Shown here in pieces: positions 34,050 to 48,389 of a stretch of 64,000 nucleotides of DNA. Each line of letters begins with the position of its first letter. The first letter of the stretch is position 1. Both the position numbers and the translations under genes were made by a program. Location: assembly GCF_027409185.1 (NCBI RefSeq), contig NC_084464.1:75946095-76010094 (forward strand), given 5' to 3'. This DNA is from Cynocephalus volans. Its lineage: Eukaryota > Chordata > Mammalia > Dermoptera > Cynocephalidae. Below the pieces are notes generated by a model. It made no database searches. It had not been told where the DNA came from and saw nothing but the letters and a program-made list of their open reading frames with translations.

Positions 34050-34180
34050 CTTCAATTTCTTCAAAGGCTTTCCATAAAACGATATATTTAATTGTTCAGT
34101 AGTTAATAGTTCAAAGGCTTGACCTAAAATGATATATTTAATCATTCAGTAGTTCAGTAGTTAATTAGTTCAACTTTTTG
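34050..34180 (+). repeat. Tandem duplication, about 60 bp unit
   Basis: 'ttcaaaggctttccataaaa' starts at 34050 and 'ttcaaaggcttgacctaaaa' at 34110, each continuing into 'gatatatttaat' and 'ttcagtagtt'. The second copy carries an extra ttcagtagtt unit. Confidence 0.8.
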
Positions 34181-37100
34181 AAGGCTGATTAAGAATATCT
34201 GAAATATAACCAGGCATCATCATCAGAAAAAAAAAAAAAATGATGTGTTGAGATGTGGGAGGTGTTTATGTTGCAAGACCAATGGATGCTGGATAGAGGC
34301 ATGGCCCCTGGCGGCCTGTCCCGTGCATTCAGCAGAGGCGAGGCTGTTACTTTCCCCTGGGGAAGCCCCACACTGTGCATTCCCATGCCATTCTGCAGCT
34401 ACTCCCAGGGAGGGCTGTCAGTCTCCTGAGGAGGGAGATCAAGAGAATCAGGCCACTCTCCATCTGTCGCAGGGCAGTCTCACCTGGCCTGCACTTTCCC
34501 AGCAGCTCCCCTAAGTCTGTGTCCTGCTCTTCTGAGCTCCTGCCCCTGCTTCCTTTCTCAGAGTTGGAAGCTGACAGGTGTGGAATCTTCCCCAGGTCTC
34601 CTCTGGCTTCACCCCCATCTCTCCTCCTGTCTCTCTGAGTATCTTTTCACCTGGCTAGGCCCCAGGTGAGTGGCTGTGCCCCCCAAGAGCCAATGCTTCC
34701 TTAGTAGCCACTGATGTCTTAGCCTCAAGACAATATTGTAAAGTGACCAAAAAGAAAATTTTTTCCTGAAACTTCTAGACTCTGAGACTCCATATGCAAT
34801 ATCCCTCTCTTTTTATCTCTACTGACACCAGTCCAGCAAAGCTATCTTCTCCTAAACAAAATTGTAACTGAAGTCCAGAATTTAGTTGTTTAGCACTTAA
34901 GTTAATGTGTCCCAAGATCATTTCAATTCAGTCCATTTAATTTTCCACTTAGAAGACACCTTTTCCATGGCTTCTGAACACCATTTACAAAAAAAGAAAA
35001 ACTCCATTTTCACAAATTATAGAGCTCTGAGGTCACAGTTCCCTTTTTTAGAAAGCTTTTTTCTCTAAAAGCAAAGATTAATTTTCACATGTTAAAACAG
35101 TTACAGTTAAGTAGCAAGGGAGAGGTCCATGCTACAGTTAAGGAGCCCCCTTCTGCCTCCCTTTTCTGTCGCACTTTCACAGGAGACTGTGTCAATGACA
35201 GCTAATGCTTACCTCTGCTCCACTCACCCCTGCTCATCTCCAGCCTCATGAGCGATTCTCTCTGCTCAGCAAGTCATGGGCTATCAGCGGGGGCTCAAGG
35301 GAGTCTTTGGGAGACCTTTCTCCTCCATTTTATCATCCCTGGTGTCCAGATGGGAGCTCCTAGTAAAACCCTACACCAGGACCCAAAACTTGAGCTCTCC
35401 TCATGGGGCTTTTCAACCTCCTTTGGGCCTTCCCAGGTGACCCCACTGACACAACACCCCATAGATCTCACACTTTGGGCTATTCCCCAGGCCACCAAGC
35501 CCTCCTTCAGCATCCTGATGCCCCTTCCTAAATCTAACTATGGTTCAAGCAAGTGTCTTTCTACTGACCCCAAGTCCAGGTTCCAAGTGGATCTCAATGC
35601 ACAAACATACATCCATTCCAAAATTAGATTTAATTCCTGATTTTATTGGCTAACAAGCTAAGTCCTTTTTCAAGCAAAGTAACCACACAGGGTAGGTCAG
35701 ATGCCATTTGTGTGACTCAGCTTAGCATCTTTTGGCTTTATGAGGGCTTTGTAGCTGCCAGTAAGACTGCCCACACATATTAGAGTCTTGCCAGATCTGA
35801 AAAGTTTAATTGTTGCTATGACACTATCTTATTAAACTTAAGGATTTACATCAACATGTAGAAAGAATTTATCAACCTACATAGGAACATGTACAAACAC
35901 CTGATTCTCTTGGTTCTTGAGAAACTTGGGACCAAGAAGGCCACCCCTGCAACTGCAAGAGAATAGGAAGGTTAAGGCTAAGAATCCCTAAACAATATCT
36001 CTGCCTCCAGATTTACGTGCTCAGGGAATTCTTTTACCTATGCTTTCTCCAATATTTATACATATGTTTTATATGCATATATATGAATGTGTGTGAGTAT
36101 ATATTATCCTGTTCTCTTGTTTCAAGGTTGTAAATATAAATATTTATATATTTATACATCATCCGATAAATATACATCTGATAAATATACATCATCGGAG
36201 ATCTAGATATAGATAATTTTTTTAAATGTCTTCTACAGCATAGTTTCTGATTCTTCCAATTTGCTCTTTTCTGTTTCTTTGTTTGGGACTCTATTGTTCA
36301 GTTTATATTTCCTCAGTGTCCAGTAATTCTTGGTTGTCTCCTGATGCACAAGAGCAGGTTCTAAAAACTGACTGAAAGTTGTGAGTGAATGCTGGGGCTT
36401 GCCAACCGCGAGCTTCACTGTAGGGTAGTCTAGCTGGATTTTTTAAGTGAAGGACCCTCAATTTCATTGCCTTCAAGTCTTTCCTCTTAGTCTGGTCAGA
36501 TTCCCCAGTGCTGACACTTCCAGTTCCTGCTTGTCTGTCAGCTCAGCATTGAGAATGAAAATGTTCATTTATTTGCCTTGTTTTCAGTATGAAACTATGA
36601 GTCTCAATGGAGTCTGGGGTGCCCAGTCTATTAACTTGTTGCAGATAATAAACCTTCAGTCTTTTGCTGTGATTGGGGAGGGGCAGCTGGACAGCTTTTA
36701 GTGTAGAGCGAGGGATTTCTAAGACTTCTTCTTAAATAGGCTGTCAACCAATTGTTATTTTAGTTCCCTTCTTTCACCCCCAACTTCCAGATGGAACTTG
36801 TACTGCCAATTCCTGAGCCTCTTGAGGATTATGTGTTTTAAATCAGGTTATTTCTCAGCTTGCAGTGTAATAGTTTGATTTTTTTTTTCTTTTTTTGAGT
36901 CTTCTAAGTTATATATCACTCCGCCATCTGGTTCTCAGTTTCCAAAATTTTGTTGCTATTGCCTCCTCTTATTTTCTCCCCATTCTTGTAGTTTTATGCT
37001 TTTAAAGATATCTTACTATTATTTTGCAGGAATTCAGGCGGTAGTTAAAGCAGATGCATGTGTGCAATTCACCATCTTTCCCCATAATAACGTTTCAAAG

Positions 37101-40100
37101 CAGCATGCTTACAAAGGTGGCAAAAGATTGTCCCAGAGATAAATGTAATAGAAACAACCTTTGGGTCATGATGAACAACAAAGTTGATGTGAATCTACCA
37201 AATGATGCTATTGAATTAACAGTTAAAATGGAACTAGAAAAAAATATTAAGATATCATAAGAAATTACTCTTCTGATATCCTTGCCCCTTAGGACAGAAC
37301 TGTGTATGACTTTGGTTTACTTGTTCAAGAAACATGGAAAAGCCCCAGAATAATCAAACCAGAAAGTGATTTACAAAACAAATTACCAAACCTGTGAGTA
37401 AAAGTTATTTAACCTGAAGGCTAAGAGGTAACTATACTATCGAGTATATGATTGATTTTCCAAGGAAAATACTCATTAACTACTGTTTCCATAATGAAGT
37501 AACAAAACAAAATAAGTTGAAGTTATACCAAGAAAATGGACAATTAAACATTTGAATAGGCATTAGGAAGAAAAGATAAATTTCTGTCTTTGAAAATATT
37601 TACAATTCTATCTGTCAAATAGAAGGTAGACATGGGCCAGATGACATTTGAATGTCCCTTTCTTCTCAGAATAATGTAGTTTATGATCACACTAATAATA
37701 ATGTCTATATTATATTAATGAGCCCATTCTACAAGGAAGCCAAGCCTTGGTCTCATTTGTTAGAATGACTGCTGTGGTTTTGCCCTGGCAGATGCAATAT
37801 GTATGTTTGGTTTATGTATGCTTGTATCTGAACTCTTTAATTTCCTGCCTCATTAGAAAGCATAGCTAAAAACAGTTTAATTGACTAAAGATCCTTGAAA
37901 ACAAAGGAAAGTCAATTAAAAATACATGCCTTTGCAATTCATTTGGATGCTTGGAAGCATATCATTTTAAATTATAGAGCATTACAGTAAGGTTCAGGAG
38001 AGGTAATTACCCTTATGCTAAATTACTATTTCTAAGCATATCTTAAAGCTAGATAATTTACAGCTAGAAGCAATTATTTAAAATAATTTTCTGTTTCACT
38101 AAAATTAGTAAAAGCAAAGTACATTTAAATTCAATTTATACAATAAAGAGGGAGAAATAGTACTGTGAACATTCATATTTAGATACTGAAGGTATTCAAA
38201 GAGAAGTTCCAAATTAAGAAAAATTGTACTGAAATATATATCTTTTTAAAGTGCAAAACAACAAATATTAAGCAAAGTTTCCAACTGTGATCATTGAATT
38301 TAATATTTATTCTAAAACATCCAATTTATAGTTTAATAGTAAATTATACTTAATATTAAATATAATTTTTAAAATATTACATCTATATTCAAAAATGTAA
38401 AAGAAAAATGAAATGTAAATGAAAAAGATATTACATTTATATTCAAGAAGATTCACAAAACTATAATTGTATATTAATTACATATTTATCTATTAAGTTA
38501 CTGGAATAAAATGTATTAACATCAACCAACCATGTCCCAGGTAGATAGTCAGGCAGTAACACTTGACTGGAAGGCAGGTGAGGCAACATTGCCCATGTGA
38601 ACCAGCATCCATCAGTCCCCATCGGTTCCCCATCATTGTTCAGTCTCCCGCCAGAGGCTCCTATCCTGTGGATGTTGTGCTGTGTTTCCATTCTGCTTGC
38701 TTTGCTACTTAAGAATGTGAGTGTAGGGTGATTACTCTTTGCGTAATTATAGCTAATGCTCCACATCAGTTGAGGCTTTTCCCTTAATAATTCTACTTTC
38801 TTAAATAGTGTAAGGGCCTTCATTGTTTTTAAATAATTTTTTTTATTAAAAGCCCACATGAAAACAGGTTTTACTCAGAAGTAATTTACTCTTCATAAAA
38901 AATTAATAAAGCATATATATCCCTTTAAGTGAAACATGCCTTTCCTGTTCAACTAAATGAACTGAATTGAGTGAAAAGACTGGAGAAAACTGAAGTAACT
39001 CCTTACAAGGTCATTATAATTTGCCCTTTGTTCTTTCTAAGTGACAAGTGTACTTTCTAGTGTGTTGCTGTCATTTGGTCTTATAAAATAAACACTAATT
39101 TCATCAGTAAGAAACTTTTTTGAAAGAATTGTCTGGCCCAAACCCAGGCTGAATTTTTTACATTAAAAAATTATTTCCTACTACACGCTACATGTTTCCT
39201 TGAAAAATTTGTGTTCATTTTATAAATGGGATCATTTGAATGACTAAGAGAATTTGTTTTTTGAAGAAATTATGTGAAAAGAAAAAAAAAGAAAACAGTG
39301 TGGTTAATTTTTTTTGTCATAGCAAGAATATTCCCTCCTCCAGTTCTCTATTTAAAACCTAGTCATTTATATATTAGATTTTTTAAATATGAGATATACA
39401 AAATGTAAACAAATCAAGCAAATTTAAATAAAGAATCCAGCGATAGGTTGTATTTATAATGGACCTTGAATGAATTAATGAGTTTATCAAAATTAATTCC
39501 ATATAGGAGTAATATATTGAACATGCTTTAGAGGTATGATTTAACTGAACAACACTTGGGTAGCATTAATAACCAAGAATTCAAAACTGTAATCCTAGAG
39601 TGATTATTCAAAAAAAGTAATTCTGAGAAGGAATATTTTGTAATTATATTGTATAACAGCTTCTTTCTCTATGATGTCATACTATTTCTAGTCCATTAAA
39701 GCATATGAGCAGATAGTCTTATAGTATACAGACTTTATAAAAACATGGATAATAGCTCTTATTTAAATCATAATCTCTCAATGATTTCTAAACAAGAGCA
39801 CTTAAATGCAAAAAGTATAAAATATTTAACTAATTTAGTTCATAAAATATATTGTTTAAAAATTTACTTTAGAGTGAAAATTCTTACCTGTATTTTCATA
39901 TTTACGTTCTTTGAAATTCCTCATTTTCCAGATCCTTTAAATTTCATGAGTTATTAATATTCCAACTTTCTACAATGTACACTCACTTTCATCTAAAAGC
40001 ATGGTAACTTATTAATGTCTTGAAGTAAACTATTAATAGTTGCATGCTATTATTCCAGCTATGAAGGTACTTTCCTGGCCTAATGACTGAGCTGACCTTG

Positions 40101-40747
40101 AGGAATCACTTTTAATTAATCCTTTCTTTCCTCCCTCAATACTTTCTTTAGGACCCAGATGAACAGTGTTAGGCTCCAGGCAGTTTGGCGAATGAATAAA
40201 AGGGCGAATGACAATAATATATTCCTTGAGCAGACATCATTGCTTCTTTAGGAAGTATTAAATTCACGAAGGTTCATGGCTCAATGCTTACAAAGATTTT
40301 GTTTTATTTATCAACATTTTAAAATGTCCTGGATAATTTATCAATTTTCTATAACTTGTGTGTTTTTCGCTTCAGTGTTTTCATCGGGTTTACAGAAATG
40401 CATAGAAGCTTTTTTGTTCTTTTCATGCTGTCTACAATAGGAGTTCAGAGAGAGGATACTCATCTGTACCAACACTGAACTTTTTTTTTCTGGCCAAATT
40501 AGACATCCTTCCTACTAAAACCTGGATAACTCACTAACTGGAAATCCAGCAAGAAAAAAATGAATAATGTGAAGGGTGTATAAGAAGACATTTTCTTTAA
40601 AATGTAAAAATCGGTTGTTGACAAAGCATGATATTTGCCCACTATTGAGTTTAAACAGTGAAAACATAGTGAATATAGAGCCAATAACCATCTATTCAAT
40701 AAATCTATTAATACAATTTTGTTCAAGGACAACACATGTTATACATA

Positions 40748-41255
40748 CTCCATGAGTTACCTATTGCTGCATTAAAAAATACCTCTAAACTTAAGTGGCT
40801 TAAAACAACAAACATTTATTAATGCACATTTTTTTATGGGTCAGGGACTTGAGGTCTGGCTAAGTTGTGTGGTTCTGGTTCAGGGTCTACAATGAAGTTG
40901 CAGGCAGAATGTCACTCAGGGCTGCAGTTATTTGAAGGCTGGACTGGAGCTGGCTGATCTGCTTCCAAGTTCATTCACATGGCTGGGGGCTGTTGACATC
41001 CATTTCTTCCCACGTGGCCTTGAATATTCTCACTCCATGGCAGCCGGCAATCTGCATGAGTGAACAATCTACAAGAGAGCAACTCGGAAGCAACAGTGTC
41101 TTTTAAGTCTCTCTAGTTGCACACTGTCAATTCTGCTCTTTTTCTATACATTAGAAATGAAAAAGTAAGTCCAGACCTCACTCAAAAATAGGGGAATTAA
41201 GCCCCAACTTTGGGAGTGTCAAAGAATTTGTGAACATATTTTAAATCACCACACA
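40748..41255 (-). repeat. MaLR/MLT-like LTR, antisense
   Basis: 'ctattgctgcattaaaaaat', 'agtggcttaaaacaacaaac', 'gctggactggagctggctga' and 'tctcactccatggcagccgg' lie in an order typical of antisense ERVL-MaLR LTRs. About 500 bp, no internal coding part. It ends about 390 bp before the next exon. Confidence 0.45.
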
Positions 41256-41642
41256 TACATTCACAACATTGCTGCAAAGTGGTTTAAACTTATTATTGAA
41301 ACCAATTTGTAGTGTGAACCTAATTCTCTCCTCAAGTCACTACTAGAGTTTAATTAGATTGTAGGATAGTGTTCTGTCCACTAGACAGCTACATCTCAGA
41401 AGCACTGAAAATGCTGAGACCCTCTGAGTGACACAGCTGGTCTGCATCTATAATCAAACAACTTTGTGCAATTTTATTTGTCTAATCAAAAAAGCCCAAC
41501 AGTCAGACTGGTTGGTAAATTAGATGTGCTTAAATTGAAAACTAAATCTTTTCTTGTTTAATTTCATGTAAATTTTTTTTTTAATTTTGACATGAAAAAA
41601 TTTCCATAACATGATATATTATTTTTCTCTTCATAAATGAAG

Positions 41643-41771
41643 AGAGGATGGCAGTGTTCCTATCCCAGCTCAAGCTACCAGCAGCAATGTTGGCTGCTCA
41701 AGCTCATGGGAGGCCTGGTCCACCAGGAAAGGATGGGTTACCTGGGCCACCAGGAGACCCTGGACCTCAAG
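41643..41771 (+). CDS. COL19A1: COL19A1 exon, 129 bp, NC2 to COL1
   Basis: Completes Glu, then RMAVFLSQLKLPAAMLAAQAHGR finishes the helical NC2 segment (about 45 residues with the previous exon), and PGPPGKDGLPGPPGDPGPQ opens the last triple-helical domain, COL1. The acceptor is an odd one: the AG at 41641-41642 lies in the run AGAGAG and follows aaatga rather than a clean pyrimidine tract. Only this first AG keeps the frame. The donor is gtaagt. It ends in phase 1 and joins to the exon at 48390. Confidence 0.93.
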
Positions 41772-43635
41772 GTAAGTCTTCAAAGATAATATTTGTTTAT
41801 AAGTTTTTTAACTGTCAGTACTTAACTGTCAGTATTTGTAACTATCAGTATTTATATATAAAATTAAAAAATAATTTTATATAGAATATCTTGTTAATAT
41901 TTGATATTCTAGAAGCAGATGTTAGTAACAATTGCTACTCAATTGCTACTTAAAATTTAAAACTGACTGATGATTACCTGGTACTCTAAATATATTTTCA
42001 TAATAATGGTTATTATAACAATAACAGCAATAATGTGTGCTTTTGTATTATTATTATCTAGCAATCTTAGAGTGCTTTTTATGTCTTCCTTTTGGTGTAA
42101 GTTAGACAATAAGATCCATCATCTAAGTATCTTATAGAAACTGAGGAAAGAGTCTTAGGAGATGCTACTACAAATAGTCATTTGGGTCTAAAATATATTT
42201 TGAGAATTTCAGAATCCTTCTGCTTCTAATACAGCCTGTGATTGGTAACTTCTGATCTTTAAAGAATTCCTCATATCATTTCTAAAGTTTTTAAAAGCAA
42301 ACTTATATTGGCAAAAATTTTGTTCTGGTGATGACAGCTTAAGAAACCTGATCTTAAATAGATCTTAACTAAATTAATCTGGCCAGGCTATTTTCTAGAA
42401 ATATAGTTAGCAATCAGCAAAGTGGCCTAATAGGCCCAGGCTGAGAAGATTCACAACCCTGACAAGGAAATATTAAATCCAGTGAGTACACACCATGAAA
42501 GATAAGACCAGGGAATCTGCTTTTCATGCACTCCCGTGGAGGAGTTCAAGTGCCCTCCTTGACATAAGCTTGTACAAAGGAGAAAAGTGGACGTTAACAC
42601 CAAAATTATATAGGAATACAAGCCAAAATACTATATGTGGAGGGGATTGTTTTTCTGTCATCAGTTCATTTTCCTTCCTACTGCTATTCTGTAAAATTGA
42701 GCCTTGTTTTCTGTAGGAAATTTCTCAAGGTGATTAATGCTCTCTCCCTCTTCTGAAAAAAGCAACAACTGTTCAGTCCCCAATTACAGTGGTCTGCTGA
42801 GATCCTCACTATGATCATGATTGACACATCCTTTGGTTTAGCTAGCCCAGGGTAAAACAACAACAGTAAAATCACCCTAGATTTCTTAAACTAAATAGTA
42901 TATTTGACCTTTCTCTTAGATCATAGGAAAGTTTGGCAGACAGTTGAAGGAAAGAAAAAAGAGTAGACGCAGGTGTAGCCTCCTGTGTGTACACTTTGGA
43001 CAGATGCTTCAAACACTACCAGTCGGAGAACACAAGAAGAGTGGAAAATTGAAATGATCAGAGAAAACAGCTCTGGAACTGTAGTCACCTGTTCCACACA
43101 AACATCTGGCTCTGGGCCCCCTCACAGGTGTGGGGAAGGCCCATAGAAGGCTCTCAGTCAGAGACAATTCTAAGTCAACAGAAGTAATAAAGCTTTTCGA
43201 AATAAGACCTCTATGCACCAGTCCATTAACTCTCCCTTTTGCAAACAATTTCTATGGATTTTATCAGCTGTTCTGCCTAGAAGATATTATAGACTACTTC
43301 TACTCCTGATAGGGCTTTTGAATGAAATTCTTAAATTTGGAAGATTTCCCCATATGATTTCCAATTTTTTATAAACCAAGGTTTACTGAAATTGACAAAA
43401 CTTTTGTCCCATGATAGGGTTTCTGACAACAGACATATCTTGACTAGAACTTAGAAATTGTGTCCTTAATCTTTGCATGGTACCAACTTTTCAATATTTG
43501 TTAAATTTGCCAGAACTGCAGCAGAAAAATAAAACTTGAAAAAATAAGATTCGTTTTTAAGAAATATTTGCCTATAGTCATGCTGTACTGATAATACTGT
43601 CTAAAGGCACAGAGAAATCCCACCCCACCCCCCGC

Positions 43636-43666
<31 letters not shown>

Positions 43667-46600
43667 AAGGGGCTGCCATTTGATTTTTAGTGTCTGTCCA
43701 GGAGACAACAGGAATTGAAGGGTTTTTCTCTGGTAGATCAATAGGTACAAAGTGCTGAGAAGATGAAGTTACGCATGTAACTTCAAAGATTTGCTCTGCT
43801 CAATTTAAAAGTTTTTTCAAAAAAGATAGAACGTAATGCATATAAAATGGCTACCTTAGTGACCATCAGAACCTCAGATGCTGTTGGCTGAGTTAGTCCT
43901 CTTTGTGACACAGCACAATTGGGCATGAGAAAGGGTCGAAGTGAGAAATGTCACACAGAAAGGGAAAGGAGATGTGGCTGCTGGGAATGATGCAGCGTAT
44001 TCTGCTCATTTGTTAATTCTGTTTGACTATGACTCTCCTGAAATTTCTAAAAGAGACATGGTTTTCTCAGTGTTTGTCAGGAAAGAAATCCATTTCATTT
44101 AAAATGAAGTGGTGTGATTTGAAATATGGGATGAGTCTTTTATTATCATCTTTAGGGAAGCCCGAAAACTTAAAGTGGTCTTGTTGTTTCCTGTGCTTAT
44201 TCTGAGAAGCAGGAGGCATGTAGAAAGCAATGAGAAAATTGATATGAGACTGCTAGATGTACACAATCCACACTGAAAAGGCAGTTCCAAGATTCTGGTA
44301 ACGAAAACCTGTGGATCTGCTCTTGGCATCCTCTTCTTCCTAAAGTGAGGATAGAGACCTTCATGATTCCATGTTGGGTCGTCTCGCTTGCATTTTTCCT
44401 AAATTCTCACGCGGGTGATAGTAGATGTCTCTCAAATTCAAAAGCATCCCTAGGACATTTTAAATTTTAGCCATTCCATGGGGTTCTGATTGTCACCTTC
44501 CCACTGTACATAAGAGAACTTTCCTTTGTGTTCTTCCTTCCCATCTCTGGTCTGCAGCACAGGACCTCATTGCTGGTGCTCAGGGGTGAGTGATAATTGC
44601 CACATGGGGATCAAGGAAGCCCCAAGAAGTAGGATGCAGCTTATATAGCTCCCCCTACATAAATAGGAGAGGGAAATTTTCCTATCAGACTTTATCCTCT
44701 TGGGTGAGTTTTATGAGAAAGAACTTCATTTAAACTTTTTGCAAACGGAGCTGATTCTCCATCTCTGTGAAACCCTGAGGAATAGATGCCACACTTGAAA
44801 GCCCCATTCATTTCAGAAAGAACCCCACATGTAGGGTTAGTCCAGGGAAAAACAGAGAACATCCATCCTGTGTGACCTCTGTCAGTTTTAAAAGGACAGT
44901 GTTGGGACAGTGTTGGGGGAGGTTCTTGCTTTTGAACTTTTGAAGTTTAGCTGTTACTGGTTTATAAAAAAAGGAAAACCTGTTATTTGTAAGCTAGTGA
45001 CCCATAGGGTAGTTCATGTGACTGATATAGACTTGACCTTGTGCATTTGTTAGCAGCAGGGGCCGGTGGAAATGGGAGGGCATGTGCGTGTGGGTCAGAA
45101 TGACTGAAGGGTACTGCTGCCAGTTAGTGGACCAGAACCAGGGAGACCAAACAACTTGTAAGGCATGGAGCAGGACCCCCATATGAAGAACCGTTCCTCC
45201 CAAAATGCCAATAGCACCACTTTTCTGGCCTCATTTGTCCAGTATGCATATAGATACACATATTTACAACTTTAGAACTAAATCTCTGGAGTTGAAACTC
45301 AAATCTCTCTACTGGCAGTAAATACAGTTTACCTCCTGAAAAACTACACCAAGCACCAAGTTTCATCAATGACTGATTCATCAAAATTAGTTCTTAGATT
45401 AGGACACTGCTGTTGTTTTATTTCTGTTTTCCTGAATAAGCTACAGTGATTTCAAACTGTCATCCTGTATACTTATAGTCTATGGAAATACATGTCTGTT
45501 TGCAGATAGACCAGCCTTTTTCAAATTTAAAGAGGCCTACCCTAAAGGAGTGAAAAGCTTAATTCTAGAAATGGGAAAAGTTGTCCTTGACTTTGTTAGC
45601 ATTCCTATCTGAAGTTTTGTTATGAAGCAATTATAAAATAAGACCTTATGGCTTTATGGCAGCTTTCATAATGAATGAGCTTGAGACCTTATTTGGATAT
45701 TCAAGAGTAGGAAGCTCTTCTCTGTTTGTGCAATTCAACAGCTTTATCTATTAATAACAGGTAGTTATTAACCTAATGAACTGAGAAATTTGTATAAAGA
45801 AATTGTTACATTTGACAGGAGAAGGGTAAATATTACCTCATTATACAAATAGACTAGTTATTGTTTCTCGTTTTGTGATACCATATACACTGAAATCATG
45901 TGGAATAATATATTTTGGTATTACATTAAAATCTGAGAATTGAATTTAAATAAATTAAATATGTAGAGTTTAGCAGATATAGTCTTCATTTGGAATTGTG
46001 TTACAGTCCTGTTAACCCAAAGTTCATATATCTTTAGTTATTTTTCATTGTTCCTCATTTTTTTAACCTATGATCTTAAGTATTTACTGAAATAGCTTGA
46101 GGGCCTACTTAACAATCTGTCTGTAATGGTGAGACTTGGCTAATAAATGTTATTTTAAATAATGGATTTAGAAGGATGTTTTTGACCCTAAGTATAAACA
46201 TTTTTCCTTGTTGTTCACATATGTTCAATGAAAGTCATTAATATCAAAGATATCCTGAAAATATTTTAAATTTGAATATCTATCACCTTTTGTTTTGAAT
46301 GTCTTTAACATAGTTTTCAGATAAAAGTGTGTGAAGTCTTCCTGGTAGAAGTATTTCCAATATGTACTTCAAAATATTTCCTTAACACATATCCTTTTTT
46401 CCACTATTTTCATATTTGTGGTCAGGTTACACCTCCAAAGCAAATAAATAACTATGTGGTGATTACATGTCTAATGTTTTTTGGACATAATGCGTACACT
46501 GTATGGCCAAGACAAAACTGAGGTTGGTAACCCTAAAACTGATATCTAATTCTCAACAATAATGGGAAATAATTTATCACACATACTGTCCACAGGAAGC

Positions 46601-47590
46601 ATTAAATTTTCTCCTCCTGTAATGTTCTGCTGTAGTAATATACCTTCATGAAAAGGCACAACTATGTTAGGGCCTACTGTTTTCTACTGAGATGCTGTTT
46701 TATTTATATCTTTGCTGTGTGTCTATGATTCCACATGACTGCTCTGTTCATTTGGGACCAGGGGCAATCTTTAAGCTGCCATTTAAGTATGAAAAGGTTG
46801 GAAATGAAAACTCTATTTACCATCACTGTGAAACTCTTATAGCACAAAACTTTTTCTTCAAATAGAGTATTACATGGATTCCAATATGTAAAACAAAGAT
46901 AAAATTGTTTTATGCTTTTTGAAAGCAGAAATAAGAGTTTCCGAGGGCACAAATTGCTCTGTAATATTCTAGCTCAGGCAACAACAAGCATATTCAAGAG
47001 GCAGAATCATTTTATCTTAAAATGTACACATAAATTAGGTCTAATTCATTTTGGCTGAATTATCTTCAGTTGATGAAGTACATGTGGGAAAATCCCTCAA
47101 TCTCCTCTTATTTTCTTGCATTGTTGAAGCTCCTGGTCTTTTGGAGTTATAAACTGCCACATTAAAACACGCGGTTGCTGTTTACACTTTACTTTGAAAG
47201 GATATAATATTGTTATAGTCAATAATTTGAACAAATACCTGACTCTTGAGATGAGTTAACTCACACATATTCTCACTGTCATTTATTGAAATCATGAATT
47301 GTTTGTTCCTTTCCTTCCAATTCGTGGATAAAGGTCAGATTTTTATCATATTATTTTGTCCTCATATTAAGCAGGATTCTTTCAATACACTTCTTTTATT
47401 TATCCTGTACCTAGCCTCTAGTCAGAATTCCTATTGAAGAGGAGTCACACACTTGTCATAGCTGTTTGAAAAAAGATGTGAATGATTGATATGAGTTATT
47501 AAGGGATCATTTTCAGTGCCAGAAATTTCACTATCAGGAGTTTGATGTGTTGGAACTTTTCATAGTAGTTGCATATTTTTAAGATCCTTG
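41772..47590 (+). other. COL19A1: COL19A1 intron, nothing firmly recognised
   Basis: AT-rich with a C-rich/A-rich simple patch at 43618-43670. No collagen triplets or RNA gene are seen on either strand, and the small frames (for example 43009-43248 on -, 46327-46521 on +) have no motif. The exons on either side join in frame, so no missing exon is required. Confidence 0.5.
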
Positions 47591-47593
47591 TTG

Positions 47594-48202
47594 TGATACT
47601 GAACCAGGTTCTTGGGTCACAATATTATAGAAATAAGCAATGAACCCAATAGTGTGTTGAGCAAATAATGCTTTATTAAAAGAAGGAAAGCTTATGCAAA
47701 GGGAGCAGCAATAGAGAAGCTGTCTCTCCAAGGAAAGTTGGGGAAAGGTTTTTAAAGGTAAGCAGTTCCTTAATTGATGTCAGCATCTTGCTTTGATGAT
47801 TTCTGGTATTTTCACAGTGGTTGCAAGGGAGGAGGGTTCCAGGAGCATCTTGCATGTACCTCCTAAAGGGGTCTTAATGTTAATCTGTAACTTAATCTGT
47901 ACAGTTATGGGAAAAGAAAGAATGGTTACATAATGATACGGTTTAAACAAAAGTAGCAGTTACACTTTAACAAGCCTTGGGACTGGGGGTTTTGTAGCTC
48001 AGCAAATACCATTTCCTTCCTATTTGTTTCTGCAAGAACAACTGATTTTTCTTTAGTTATTTTTACCAGGGCCAAGGGATAATCATAAGATCTGCAGAAC
48101 CCATGTCCAAGGAGTAGTAAAGTAAGCTACCTTGTAGCAAAATGTCTCCTGCAGGGAAAATGGAGTCAGTGTGGTTCACAGGCCTGGTCCCATCCTGTCT
48201 CA
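47594..48202 (-). repeat. Solo LTR of an endogenous retrovirus, antisense
   Basis: Read on the - strand it begins TGAGACAGGATGG and ends ...TTCAGTATCACA. AATAAA followed by GCATTATTTGCTC lies about 75 nt before the end, as at a U3/R/U5 junction. It is about 610 bp, and no viral coding part is present. No clean short flanking duplication could be confirmed, so the exact ends are tentative. It ends about 190 bp upstream of the COL19A1 exon at 48390. Confidence 0.5.
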
Positions 48203-48389
48203 ATTGCATTATTGTACTAAATCTACTTGATTTATGTTTAATATGTGGTTAATGAAAAACAAATAGCTAATATACTATTTATGTTAACTGAAGGAAAAAC
48301 AAAAACATCATAGACTTAGAAAACGGTTCTTGTACGTGCTGCGTTGCCATAAGACACTCATTTTTATGTCTCTCTTTTCTCTCCTTCAG

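Larger units (their letters stand above)
33216..40745 (+). other. COL19A1: COL19A1 intron, sparse repeats
   Basis: No exon is seen. 33705-33870 looks like an old DNA-transposon copy ('gcagggcccaaggcaaaatg'). 34050-34180 is a short tandem duplication. 34240-34720 and 35140-35560 are GC-richer blocks of unknown origin. 36220-37080 has an old-repeat look with no firm match. 37480-39960 is very AT-rich. Small frames throughout lack motifs. Confidence 0.45.
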
